The notes under the pieces are model-generated. The model had not been told where the DNA came from. It saw nothing but the letters and a program-made list of their open reading frames with translations, and did no database searches. The translations under genes were made by a program, and so were the position numbers. 64,000 bases of DNA from Roseivirga ehrenbergii (GTDB lineage: Bacteria > Bacteroidota > Bacteroidia > Cytophagales > Cyclobacteriaceae), in the NCBI RefSeq assembly GCF_001593005.1, contig NZ_LQZQ01000001.1:1-64000 (forward strand). Reading direction: 5' to 3'. Below are positions 8,571 through 17,661 of the stretch, piece by piece. Positions within the stretch are counted from its first letter, which is position 1, and each line of letters begins with the position of its first letter.

Positions 8571-10787
8571 ATGGCATCCTTCTTCAATCGATTACGCTCA
8601 GTAAATAAATTACCAAAAGGTTCAAATTTATCTCAAACCCAACTTTTTATTAAAGGCGCATTCTACGGGTTGCTCCTACTTTCACTATCATTCATGGTTA
8701 TTGGTGGACTATTTTTCAGAAATGGGATTTCGCCTTACCTGCAAATCCCAATCTATATCATTGCTGGAATTTTAGGATTCTACCTTTTTCGATGGGTGGG
8801 TTCCGCTTTACACTTAGTCGTGAAAGGTATTCCTACAATTGCCGTTTCTCTGATCATAGCCACACTACTTACTTTTCACTTAGCCGATTACATGCGTTTT
8901 AGCTGGCCTGGAGCCTTGGTGCAAAATTCATTGATCATTGCCATATTCGTCATGGTGCTTTTGGCGGGTTCATTAATGAACCTCGTTCGAGGCAACCGTA
9001 ACAAAGGTCTTTATAGCCTATTCGTCATTATTGCGCTGGCGATCATTGCTTATCCTGTCTACTTATTGATGGACGAAGGGTCGAACCCGCACCCTATAGA
9101 CTTTGAGCAAACCAAAGGACCCCTACTTTCAGAAATGGGAATTAACAACCCGGGAGAAAAAGGTACTTATCATTTCGACTACTTCACTTACGGAAACGGA
9201 ACCGATGAGCGCAGGCCAGAATATGCGGAAGAAGTAAAATACAAAACAGAAACGGTTGATGCTTCGCTCATTATTCCAGAGTGGACAGGCAAAAAAGCGA
9301 AATGGAGAGAGCGTTATTGGGGTTTTGGCATGAAGGAATTCCCCATCAATGGCCGCACATGGATGCCGAAAAAGGAAGGTAAGCTGCCTCTGGTTTTAAT
9401 CGTTCATGGAAACCATGGAATGGAACATTACTCAGACCCTGGTTATGCTTATTTGGGTGAATTATTGGCCAGCAAAGGATTTATCACAGTTTCTGTAGAT
9501 GAGAATTTCATCAACGGTACCTGGTCGGGTGATTTTGGAGGAAAAGAAATGCCAGCCAGGGCATGGTTGCTTTTGAAACACCTCAGCCAATGGAGAGATT
9601 GGAACAATGACGAGACTTCTGATTTTTTCGAAAAAATCGACATGGACAACATCGTACTCATGGGTCATTCACGCGGTGGAGAAGCAGTTTCGATTGCTGC
9701 TGCTTACAACAAACTGAGTCACTTCCCAGATAACGCTTTGGTTGAATTCGATTTCAATTTTGGCATTCAAGGCATTGTTGCCATTGCCCCAACAGACGCC
9801 CGTTATTTCAGAAGATTGGATTTAGAAAACATCAACTTCCTTTCAATTCAAGGGGCTTATGACGCAGATGAAGCTAGTTTCTTTGGGCTTCGTCAGTACC
9901 AACGCATTAGCTATTCGGATTCTGTTCATCGTATAAAAGTGGGTTTATATGCCAATCAGGCCAACCACGGCCAGTTCAATTCCATTTGGGGAAGACATGA
10001 CTTCGGTGGCACATCAGGCTGGTTTATGAATACTGCACCGCTCATTACGGGTGAAGAGCAGCGCCAAATTGCCAAAACTTATATTGGTGCATTCACAGAA
10101 TATGTTTTCAATCAAAAAACTGAATACGCGCCTCTATTTAATAATAGCGCTACCGCGAGAGACTGGCTGCCCGAAGTGGTTTACGTTAACAATTTTCAGG
10201 CTTCGGAAAATCAAATCCTAGTAGACTATGAAGAAGACATTGTTGTTACTACTACCAAGAATGATATAGCTACTATTTCGGCTCAAAACTTAGACGTTTG
10301 GTACGAGCAAGATTTAAAAATGCGAGACAATGGTTTGCAAGGCACCAACGCAGCCATTATTGGTTGGAACAATGACTCTTCTATGGTTGAAAAGAGTTAT
10401 ACGCTGAGTTTCAACGAACCTGTGTTACTTGACTCTACTTCCACTTTGCTATTCTCATTTGCACGAGCGGACGATAGTAAGATCAAAATGGAAGACAATG
10501 ATGAACTGAATTTCACCATTGAGCTTTTCAGCCAAAATGGAGATGTGGCTTCTACTACACTTTCGGAACATAAAAAAATAGCTCCGAAGATTAAGGTCAA
10601 ATACATGAAGTTTAAGGCAATGAACGGCAGCTTTGGTAATAATTGGGAATTGGCCATGGAGACTTTCGAAATTCCATTCTCCGAATTCTCCAACCTTGGT
10701 AATTTTGAATGGAGCAGCTTAAGGCTGGTTTTCGATCAATCATCTAAAGGCGTAATAGCGGTAGATAATATTGGGTACAGAGATTAA
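8571..10787 (+). CDS. Membrane-anchored alpha/beta hydrolase, 738 aa, function unknown
   Basis: Three parts are visible. Residues about 25-165 hold five hydrophobic segments (for example GAFYGLLLLSLSFMVIGGLF and SLFVIIALAIIAYPVYLL). A large alpha/beta hydrolase domain follows, with LVLIVHGNHGM forming the oxyanion-side strand, the nucleophile elbow MGHSRGGE (Ser367), and a candidate catalytic His in ANHGQFN. The last 200 residues look like a beta-sandwich ending in FDQSSKGVIAVDNIGYRD, similar to carbohydrate-binding-type modules. An odd number of transmembrane segments would place the hydrolase on one side of the inner membrane, probably the periplasm. Substrate unknown; esterase or lipase activity is an inference. 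Downstream lies a repeat-rich region facing a convergent permease gene. Confidence 0.8.
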   Translation: MASFFNRLRSVNKLPKGSNLSQTQLFIKGAFYGLLLLSLSFMVIGGLFFRNGISPYLQIPIYIIAGILGFYLFRWVGSALHLVVKGIPTIAVSLIIATLLTFHLADYMRFSWPGALVQNSLIIAIFVMVLLAGSLMNLVRGNRNKGLYSLFVIIALAIIAYPVYLLMDEGSNPHPIDFEQTKGPLLSEMGINNPGEKGTYHFDYFTYGNGTDERRPEYAEEVKYKTETVDASLIIPEWTGKKAKWRERYWGFGMKEFPINGRTWMPKKEGKLPLVLIVHGNHGMEHYSDPGYAYLGELLASKGFITVSVDENFINGTWSGDFGGKEMPARAWLLLKHLSQWRDWNNDETSDFFEKIDMDNIVLMGHSRGGEAVSIAAAYNKLSHFPDNALVEFDFNFGIQGIVAIAPTDARYFRRLDLENINFLSIQGAYDADEASFFGLRQYQRISYSDSVHRIKVGLYANQANHGQFNSIWGRHDFGGTSGWFMNTAPLITGEEQRQIAKTYIGAFTEYVFNQKTEYAPLFNNSATARDWLPEVVYVNNFQASENQILVDYEEDIVVTTTKNDIATISAQNLDVWYEQDLKMRDNGLQGTNAAIIGWNNDSSMVEKSYTLSFNEPVLLDSTSTLLFSFARADDSKIKMEDNDELNFTIELFSQNGDVASTTLSEHKKIAPKIKVKYMKFKAMNGSFGNNWELAMETFEIPFSEFSNLGNFEWSSLRLVFDQSSKGVIAVDNIGYRD

Positions 10788-10998
10788 TGAAATAATGAGT
10801 TAGGGCAAGAATGAATTAATGGGTTAAGGAATTAATGAATCAAGGGATTAATGAGTTAAGGGGTTAGGCGATAAATGAACTAATGAAGAAGCAGATTCGG
10901 TTTTACACCTTCACCCACTCCTTCATTCCTTTTCTCATTCCAACATTAATTCATTGTTTCCTTCTTTCATTAATTCAACCTCTCATTGTTTCATTAAT
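10787..10998. repeat. Degenerate heptamer-like repeats in two inverted arms
   Basis: The whole space between two convergent genes is built from variants of AATGAATTAAGGG. The left arm (about 10787-10885) carries them as TTAATGA/GTTAAGG units and the right arm (about 10905-10998) carries the complement (TTCATTAATTC, CCTTC). The arms could pair into a long imperfect hairpin, which might end transcription from both sides. Confidence 0.8.
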
Positions 10999-13365
10999 TT
11001 AGTCGCTTCTTAATGATTTTACTGGGTTTGCCAAAGCTGCTCTTCTAGCTTGATTGATGACTACTGCCAAAGCAAACAACAAGGCCACTACTCCGGTCAA
11101 TACAAAAATCCACCAATCAATTGAAGTTCGAATTGGATAGCGCTGCAAATAACTATCGAGCAAAAAATAAGCAACAGGAGCCGCTACAGCAAAAGCAATA
11201 AGCACAAGCTTGGCAAAGTCGATGGACATCAATCCAACTAAATTACCCACAGAAGCACCTAAAACCTTTCTGATTCCAATTTCTTTAATGCGCTGTTCGG
11301 CAGTGTAGGAAGCCAAGCCGAAAAGGCCAAGGCCTGTGATGAAAATTGTGAGACCCGCAAAAAGCATCGAAAGCTCTCTTGTGAGGTTGATTTCCGTATA
11401 CTTTCTTTCAAAATCTACATCTACAAAACGTGATTCAAAGGGGTAGGCAGGGTTGTGCTTTTCAAAAATCTCTTGCACCGTATTCATCGTTCCTGATAAA
11501 TCATTGGTGGTACTTAACCGAACAGTTATGGCGCTAATCCATTCAGGATCCATCACCATAAATAAGGGCCTAACCTCATCATAAGGCGAACCCATTAATA
11601 CATTGTCAATTACCCCAATCAAGGTTCTTTTTCCACCCCATAAATCTAATTGTGTTCCAATAGGGTCTTCAAGTTCCATCAAATCAAGCGCTGCTTTATT
11701 AACGATAATGGCGCTAGAATCTGAAGCAAATTCTTTTGAGAAATCTCTTCCATAAAGCATTTCGGCACCAATGGTTTTTGCATAATCATATTCCGTGGCA
11801 ATGGTTACAAAAATCACCCTTTGACTTTCTGGTTTCCCTGGCCAACCTAAAAAGTTGTTAGAGTTAATACTGGTTACATCACTATTTGAACGTGTCATGG
11901 ACTCCACAACCCCAGAGGCCAACAAATCATTTTTCAGCACATCATAATTTTCTGCTAGGGCATCGGTATAAGGCACGGTAATTAGCCCCTCTTGATTGTA
12001 GCCTAAATCTCTATTCTTTGCCAAGTCAATCTGCTTTACAATTACAATGGTACTAATCACCAAAATTACCGCAAAGCCAAACTGAAGCATCACCAAAACC
12101 TTTCGTGGTGTATTGGCATTCTTTCCAATATTCACCTTCCCTTTTAAGGTTTTAACAGGGTTGAAAGAAGATAAATACAGCGAAGGATAACTTCCTGAAA
12201 TCACACCGGTAAGAAATATTATGGCCAATGCAAAAAGCCAAAACTCTGAAGAAGTATAATCGATTGAGAGTTTCAGGTCGACCAAATTATTATAAGCTGG
12301 CAGGGCCAATTGCACTAAGAAAAGCGCCAACACGAAGGAGATCAATGAAATAACAAGCGACTCTCCATAAAACTGAAAAATCAGTTGTGATCGGGTGGAA
12401 CCCAAGCTTTTCCGCACCCCAACTTCTTTTGCTCTTCTTTCGGAACGAGCAGTAGCCAAATTCATAAAATTAATGCAGGCGATAATGATGATGAATAAAG
12501 CAATCACCGTAAACAAAGTCACGTATTCGTGCATTCCACCCGATTCCTTACCATTCTCGAAACTCGTGTGTAGCCTCCAACGCAACATTGGGTGAAGAAA
12601 GAACGCACGAGGCATGTCGTCTTGTCCATTTTCGGTGAGAATGTCTTTAATACTGGCCTCCACCTTATCTTCAGAAGCAGCGTCCGTCAATTCCACATAT
12701 ACCTGAAAAGAGTAGTTTCCCCAGTTGGTTGTATTATTCCTTACCCATTCTTCTATGGTTTCTCTGTGTTTCCATGGAATAATGTAATCGAATTGAAAGG
12801 AAGAGTTTTGAGGTACATCTTTAAACACCCCAGTTACTTTTAATGTGCTGGCATCGTCCAATCGAACTAATTCACCGATTGGGTCTGCACCTTTAAATAG
12901 CAGGTCCGACAGCTTTTCTGAAATTACTATAGAAGCAGGTTCATCCAAAACCTCAGTGCGATCACCCATTACCATTGGGAATTCGAACATTTCTAGAAAT
13001 TCATTACTAGCGAAATAGCCACGCTGCATTAATCGGGTTTCGCCTACAGTTAAAAGCCTATTGCCGCCCCAGCCCGTAACTGCCGAATTAACAATATTAG
13101 CGTCCGCATTTTTCATGGCCTCATAGGTAGGCAATGGCACCGAATTCCAACTATTGATGGTTCCGTTGAAATCGGCATTGACCCAAACCTGATAAAGGCG
13201 ATCTGCTTTAGGAATAAATTTATTGAACGAGGTTTGGTTTTTCACCCAAAGTAGAATGAGAATGCTACAGGCAATACCAATTGAAAGACCAGAAATATTA
13301 ATAAATGAGTAGAGGCTATTCCTACGCAAATTGCGCAGGGTAACCAAAATAAAGTTTTTGAGCAT
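10999..13365 (-). CDS. FtsX-type ABC transporter permease (MacB periplasmic core domains)
   Basis: A 788-residue protein with two tandem halves, each a MacB-like periplasmic core domain followed by an FtsX permease region. The N-terminus MLKNFILVTLRNLRRNSLYS leads into the first transmembrane helix. FtsX signatures follow in each half: CINFMNLATARSERRAKEVGVRKSLG near residue 300 and GLASYTAEQRIKEIGIRKVLGA near 685. About eight transmembrane segments are seen. No ATPase domain or adjacent ATPase gene exists, which is common for the large permease families of Cytophagia. The role could be export of lipoproteins, peptides or siderophores, or mechanical signalling; the sequence does not decide. 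The gene converges on the alpha/beta hydrolase gene. Confidence 0.9.
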   Translation of the reverse strand: MLKNFILVTLRNLRRNSLYSFINISGLSIGIACSILILLWVKNQTSFNKFIPKADRLYQVWVNADFNGTINSWNSVPLPTYEAMKNADANIVNSAVTGWGGNRLLTVGETRLMQRGYFASNEFLEMFEFPMVMGDRTEVLDEPASIVISEKLSDLLFKGADPIGELVRLDDASTLKVTGVFKDVPQNSSFQFDYIIPWKHRETIEEWVRNNTTNWGNYSFQVYVELTDAASEDKVEASIKDILTENGQDDMPRAFFLHPMLRWRLHTSFENGKESGGMHEYVTLFTVIALFIIIIACINFMNLATARSERRAKEVGVRKSLGSTRSQLIFQFYGESLVISLISFVLALFLVQLALPAYNNLVDLKLSIDYTSSEFWLFALAIIFLTGVISGSYPSLYLSSFNPVKTLKGKVNIGKNANTPRKVLVMLQFGFAVILVISTIVIVKQIDLAKNRDLGYNQEGLITVPYTDALAENYDVLKNDLLASGVVESMTRSNSDVTSINSNNFLGWPGKPESQRVIFVTIATEYDYAKTIGAEMLYGRDFSKEFASDSSAIIVNKAALDLMELEDPIGTQLDLWGGKRTLIGVIDNVLMGSPYDEVRPLFMVMDPEWISAITVRLSTTNDLSGTMNTVQEIFEKHNPAYPFESRFVDVDFERKYTEINLTRELSMLFAGLTIFITGLGLFGLASYTAEQRIKEIGIRKVLGASVGNLVGLMSIDFAKLVLIAFAVAAPVAYFLLDSYLQRYPIRTSIDWWIFVLTGVVALLFALAVVINQARRAALANPVKSLRSD

Positions 13366-13478
13366 TTTGACCGTTGTTTTGAGGTAATGTTTGTTTAAAG
13401 ACTTAAAAAGTAAGTGAGCGTTACACTTGGCCTCTAACTTTTTTGAAAATCGCCTAACCAGAGCGATTAAAATAAGGA

Positions 13479-13516
13479 TTGAACCAACAATCCGAACAAT
13501 CAGATTGTTGGTTCAA
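13479..13516 (-). terminator. 14-bp perfect inverted repeat, probable terminator of the DUF4097 gene
   Basis: The arms TTGAACCAACAATC and GATTGTTGGTTCAA pair perfectly around a 10-base loop, 12 bp after the DUF4097 stop. On the minus strand the following bases are only moderately T-rich (ATCCTTATTTT). Confidence 0.6.
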
Positions 13517-13527
13517 ACAGTTTGATA

Positions 13528-14469
13528 TTAGTCTCTCACTGCAGCTCTACCTGAGCCTGAGCTAATTTTAACTAATATGTTTTTGTTTCCTACTTTGGCT
13601 TCTTTCACATAGCGTCTTCCTTTTTCTGAAGTTCTATCGAAGCTAAAAGGTGCTTGAATGCTGTTTTTAGAAGAAGCCTCCATAATAAATTCACCTGCAA
13701 TTTGACTACCATTGAAATCTAGTGACGCATTTCCTGAGCCTGTACCCAGGGTTAAATCATAATCTAAAGCCGATGAAAGTTCTACCTCTACATTACCAGA
13801 ACCTGTGCTAAAGCGAGAAGCACCTTTGATTGCAGCACCTTCTACAATCACATTACCGCTACCCGAACTCACTTTAAATACCCCCGAAACATCTCTCAAT
13901 CGAACATTTCCAGAACCAGTATTCATGTCAGAATTACCTTCAGACCTGTCAACTCTAATGTTTCCTGAACCTGTATTTCCATTGTGGGTGCCTTTGATAT
14001 TTGAAAATTCGAGATTCCCAGAACCAGTATTTGAAGAAACTGTACCCTCCAAATCTCTGATGTTTATATTGCCTGAACCAGACTTGGCGGTTACGTTAAT
14101 GTTCACGCCTGAAACTTCAATGTTTCCAGAGCCTGTTTTGAAATTCAAGTCAATTCCGTTGGGAACTTCCAAAGTCCATCTGGCGTAACCTCTGTTCCAA
14201 CGGCTTCTTTCAAATTTCTCTTCCACTCTTAAAGTAGATCCGTTTTGCTCGAAAATGGGCTTATAAATATCTTCATCGAAAGTGTATTCCACAGTAACGG
14301 TAACTTCGTTGTTGTTGCTTCTTTTTATGGTTCCATTTCCTGAAGCGGTAGAAAGGTTCACATTTTCAATTCCTGAAAAAGTTTTAGTGATTCTTTCTTG
14401 GCCATAAGCCGCTGTAGTAAATACTAAAGCTAAAAAAGCTAAGATTGTGATTTTAAGTGTTTTCATCAT
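13528..14469 (-). CDS. DUF4097 (adhesin-like) repeat protein with signal peptide
   Basis: A 313-residue exported protein: signal peptide MMKTLKITILAFLALVFTTA followed by cleavage near AYGQ. The core is a right-handed beta-helix-like array in which the motif T/S-G-S-G-N recurs about every 18-20 residues, roughly nine times between residues 45 and 245, each copy followed by a short strand (IEV, INI, LEF, IRV, VRL, VIV, VEV). The last copy reads SSGSGRAAV. This matches the DUF4097/DUF2807 'putative auto-transporter adhesin' families, of unknown biochemical role. It could be surface or periplasmic. A terminator-like hairpin follows. The start could equally be the second Met at 14466. Confidence 0.85.
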   Translation of the reverse strand: MMKTLKITILAFLALVFTTAAYGQERITKTFSGIENVNLSTASGNGTIKRSNNNEVTVTVEYTFDEDIYKPIFEQNGSTLRVEEKFERSRWNRGYARWTLEVPNGIDLNFKTGSGNIEVSGVNINVTAKSGSGNINIRDLEGTVSSNTGSGNLEFSNIKGTHNGNTGSGNIRVDRSEGNSDMNTGSGNVRLRDVSGVFKVSSGSGNVIVEGAAIKGASRFSTGSGNVEVELSSALDYDLTLGTGSGNASLDFNGSQIAGEFIMEASSKNSIQAPFSFDRTSEKGRRYVKEAKVGNKNILVKISSGSGRAAVRD

Positions 14470-14540
14470 GTATGTTGTTTGAGTTTTCCGAAAGACTACC
14501 TACTTATATGTGGGGTTGCACGAGATTGAAAAAATGATTC

Positions 14541-14576
14541 AAAAAAAATGAGACCACCCTTTTGAGTGACCTCATT
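14541..14576 (-). terminator. Rho-independent terminator after the 332-aa membrane protein gene
   Basis: On the minus strand a stem of about 13 bp including G-T pairs (AATGAGGTCACTC / GGGTGGTCTCATT, loop AAAA) is followed by eight T. Confidence 0.75.
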
Positions 14577-14604
14577 CTACATTGACCTGTATATTTTGAG
14601 TTAA

Positions 14605-15603
14605 TTACTTGGCAGGGGCGGGAGCCACTGGTGTGGGAGCCGGAGTTGGTGGCACCGTTATAATTTGCCCTAAGGCCGCGTCCACCTGATCTAAAACACT
14701 TTGAGGTACTTTATTAGCGATTAAAGTAGCTTTTAAAGCCAAAAGATTTTGGGCCGAAGTTACCTTAAGTTGTTGCTCATTGGCCTGATTTTGCAAATCG
14801 AACTCTTGCTTTTTTTGAGCGATCATTTGATTGGCCGATCCTGTGAAAATTGATTCAACCGCAGAAATCAATCGGTTTAAAATTCGGTAAACCAAGCTAG
14901 CAGAAAAACCACCCAAAATGGCCAAAATTGGTTTCAGTAAATAAGTAGCTGAATCTAATGCCATTGTTGAATCCTTGGTTTGCTCATTTGGCCCAATAAA
15001 TACTACGAATAATTCGGAAAGCAAAATACCAGCTACAATCCCCAATACATATCTCGACCAATAAGTTGACGAATACTTGGTATCGAAGGTGCCTGCGCTA
15101 ATGTAATTATTCATTTCAAACAAGGCATAAAAGCCAGCCCCTACACTTGCCGCAGACATTAGAAATAGAAATCGTACAGCCTGACTCCAGCCCTCGCCTT
15201 GTAACATGCTCATTTGAATGTTATCGATGCTCACTAACCCCGACAAACTGGTGAGAATCAGTGCTATCAGTGAAAGGATACAAAGCATCATAAACTGCCG
15301 TACAATGGGCAAGGGGCCTAAAAACTTGAATCTATTGATAGAGGCTTTATTCTTAGCAAAGAGAATTAAAGTACCGGGCAAAGCAGGCTTCACTTGTTCG
15401 GCCAAATAGTTATACACGCCCATTAGTGTAGCGCTATCTAAAGTCTTCTCATCTTGTTCCAACGGTGCTACCTGCTGTACATCGATTTGCTTGCCATTCT
15501 TCAAAACATAATCAAACATTATTCGACACTCATGATAAATTGAGCCTTTGAGGGTCTCGTTTTGAGGTACAGGAATGTCTGTAGATGGTTTTTCTGGTTC
15601 CAT
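14605..15603 (-). CDS. Membrane protein of unknown function, 332 aa
   Basis: I do not recognise a family. The N-terminal 95 residues are soluble (MEPEKPSTDIPVPQNETLKG). Four hydrophobic segments follow: FMMLCILSLIALILTSLSGL, FLFLMSAASVGAGFYALFEM, YVLGIVAGILLSELFVVFIG and LLKPILAILGGFSASLVYRI. After them comes a polar helical stretch rich in Q, N and A (residues about 250-310, possible coiled coil) and a proline/alanine tail VPPTPAPTPVAPAPAK. No catalytic motif is visible. Its terminator separates it from the DUF4097 gene downstream, and the helicase upstream on the same strand is 111 bp away, so it may be monocistronic. Confidence 0.75.
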   Translation of the reverse strand: MEPEKPSTDIPVPQNETLKGSIYHECRIMFDYVLKNGKQIDVQQVAPLEQDEKTLDSATLMGVYNYLAEQVKPALPGTLILFAKNKASINRFKFLGPLPIVRQFMMLCILSLIALILTSLSGLVSIDNIQMSMLQGEGWSQAVRFLFLMSAASVGAGFYALFEMNNYISAGTFDTKYSSTYWSRYVLGIVAGILLSELFVVFIGPNEQTKDSTMALDSATYLLKPILAILGGFSASLVYRILNRLISAVESIFTGSANQMIAQKKQEFDLQNQANEQQLKVTSAQNLLALKATLIANKVPQSVLDQVDAALGQIITVPPTPAPTPVAPAPAK

Positions 15604-15714
15604 GGTTTGGTTTTAGATTTGGTTGATTCTATAAATATAGAACATTAAACAATTCTACATATTATTATTCTACCCAAACATTAGAATAAAAAACCAAAAT
15701 AAAGATTTTAAGCC

Positions 15715-17601
15715 CTAATCATAAAGAAATTCGAAGGCACTTCTGTAGCCACCAATGCTTTGCACGTAATCAAGTACAGCATTATAGAAAGCATCTTTTC
15801 CCAAAGTGGCCGAGTCGCCAACCACCACCAGCTTTGATTTAGCTCGTGTCATGGCTACGTTCATTCTGCGGTACTCCTTCAAAAATCCGATTTCGTTTTT
15901 ATCATTAGAACGAACCAAACTGATGAAAATCACATCGCGCTCTTGACCTTGAAAAGCATCTACCGTATTGACTGAAATATCTTCTTTAAATGGATCTAGT
16001 AATTCTTCTGCATGAAGTAAATCGCGTAGCAGTTCAATTTGTGCTTTATAAGGCGCAATAATTCCGACACGTTGTCCTTCTGTAATCGACTTACTCAAAA
16101 GCTGTATGATGAGTTTTGCCTCCTCTTCATTATAAGTACTGAGTGTCTCTTTCTTCACTTTTTCAGAAAAACCACAACCAGCGGTATCTATAAACTCGAA
16201 CCTCGCTCCTTCCAACTCTTTGTCTCGAAGCAAAATTTCTGGCGCTACTTCCAATTTGCCTTCATAAAAATAGTCGCTGGAGAATTTCATGATGTGTGGA
16301 TGCATTCGGTATTGGGTTTCCAACATTACATCACTTTTTGTGCGCTCTATCGCCTTTTTGAAAAGCGTTTCTTCCAAACCATCTCTTCCAGCTTGAAGTG
16401 ATTTTACTGTGGGAGGCAATTGTAAGTGATCTCCCGCCATTATTACGCGGTAAGATTTCAGAATTGGAATCCAACAAGCTGGCTCTAGTGCTTGACTGGC
16501 CTCGTCAATGAATACAGATTTAAAAACACGATCGCGCACCAGCGGATGAGTAGAACCGACCAAAGTACAGGCCACAACTTCTGCCCGCCCCATCAGGTCT
16601 TCTGTAATTTGCGATTCAATTCTATCAGCATCTTGACGAAGTAAACGTGATTCTTTCATGAGTAAATCACGTTGAAGCTTTTCTTCTCGCCCAAACTGGC
16701 GTTTATATTTTGTGCCCAGCTTTCTGTATTCTTCCGATTTCTTTCTAACCTCTCTTAGTTCTTTAAAATAGTTGTGCTTGGAAATTTTCACATCCAAACT
16801 ATTTTCAATCACTTCTGGTGTTAAACGTGCGGGATGGCCTAGGCGCAGCACATCTAAACCGAGATTATCGAGTTTCTCTACAATCAAATCCACAGCTGCA
16901 TTGCTCTGGGCGCAAACCAAAACTTGCCTCTCGGTTTTCACTACTTCTTTTATGGCATTGACCAAAGTAGTGGTTTTTCCCGTACCTGGAGGACCATGAA
17001 TAATGGCTACATCGCGTGCATGAAAAATATTGGTAAGCGCCTCGTTTTGTTTGGTGTTTAGATTTACCGACTGATATTCAAAACCCGATTTGAATTCTGC
17101 AAGTTTGGCGCCATACATCACTTCTCTTAAATCGGCTACTCTACCTTTATCTGCTTTCAGCACTAACTCCAAAGCACGATTCATCTCGCGGTAAGAGCCT
17201 TCATCAAAAAGTAAATTGACCCCGATTTTCCCTTGCTTCAACCAATCTGGAAGATCGCTTACGTTCAAGGCCACATGCATTTTTTCCCGCCTCAGAAAAC
17301 TAATTACACCAGAAACCGCTTCGGCTTCATTTCCATGACCCGAAAAAACACTGACTACCGCCCCCACCTGAAAAGAGTGATTTTGATCTAAATGCGTAGT
17401 GCGATCGAGTTCTAACGTATAGCGTTCGCCAGTTCCTATGTAGCGATTCATCAACTGTACGGGGTACCAGGTTACGCCTTGTCTTCTGCGTTCTTCGATG
17501 GATGTATTGAGCATTTTTCGCTCATATTGAGCGTAATCTTCATCTTTTTCAACCTTTAATAATTGTATTAATTGTTGAATGGATTTTTGGGCTTCGGTCA
17601 A
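15715..17601 (-). CDS. SF1 helicase, SMUBP-2/IGHMBP2-like (AAA domain)
   Basis: A superfamily 1 RNA/DNA helicase of the Upf1-like group. Visible motifs are Walker A IIHGPPGTGKTTTLV, motif Ia QVLVCAQSNAAVDLI, Walker B VFIDEASQA, motif III IMAGDHLQLPPTV, motif IV-V region QYRMHPHIMKFSS and NTVDAFQGQERDVIFISLVRS, and motif VI YRRMNVAMTRAKSKLVVVGD. An N-terminal beta-barrel domain precedes the helicase core. I place the start at TTG 17599-17601 (LTEAQKSIQQLIQLLK), giving 628 residues. The frame stays open 23 codons further to 17670, but that stretch covers a promoter-like sequence and the edge of a dispersed repeat. Likely roles are unwinding in RNA or DNA metabolism. Confidence 0.92.
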   Translation of the reverse strand: MTEAQKSIQQLIQLLKVEKDEDYAQYERKMLNTSIEERRRQGVTWYPVQLMNRYIGTGERYTLELDRTTHLDQNHSFQVGAVVSVFSGHGNEAEAVSGVISFLRREKMHVALNVSDLPDWLKQGKIGVNLLFDEGSYREMNRALELVLKADKGRVADLREVMYGAKLAEFKSGFEYQSVNLNTKQNEALTNIFHARDVAIIHGPPGTGKTTTLVNAIKEVVKTERQVLVCAQSNAAVDLIVEKLDNLGLDVLRLGHPARLTPEVIENSLDVKISKHNYFKELREVRKKSEEYRKLGTKYKRQFGREEKLQRDLLMKESRLLRQDADRIESQITEDLMGRAEVVACTLVGSTHPLVRDRVFKSVFIDEASQALEPACWIPILKSYRVIMAGDHLQLPPTVKSLQAGRDGLEETLFKKAIERTKSDVMLETQYRMHPHIMKFSSDYFYEGKLEVAPEILLRDKELEGARFEFIDTAGCGFSEKVKKETLSTYNEEEAKLIIQLLSKSITEGQRVGIIAPYKAQIELLRDLLHAEELLDPFKEDISVNTVDAFQGQERDVIFISLVRSNDKNEIGFLKEYRRMNVAMTRAKSKLVVVGDSATLGKDAFYNAVLDYVQSIGGYRSAFEFLYD

Positions 17602-17627
17602 AAGGATAAGCGTTTTGTTTGGGAGGG

Positions 17628-17661
17628 TAAAGTTAGCGCATTTAACCGCAGAGGTCACAAA
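17628..17661 (-). promoter_or_regulatory. Possible promoter of the helicase gene
   Basis: Minus-strand TAACTTTA at 17635-17628 (one mismatch to TAnnTTTG), with TTTG at 17661-17658, 22 bases upstream. The -33 part lies inside the first dispersed repeat copy. The box ends 26 bases before the TTG start. Confidence 0.5.

Noticed and set aside
10787-10998. CRISPR array
   Set aside because: The repeats are short, degenerate and inverted between halves, with no unique spacers and no cas genes.
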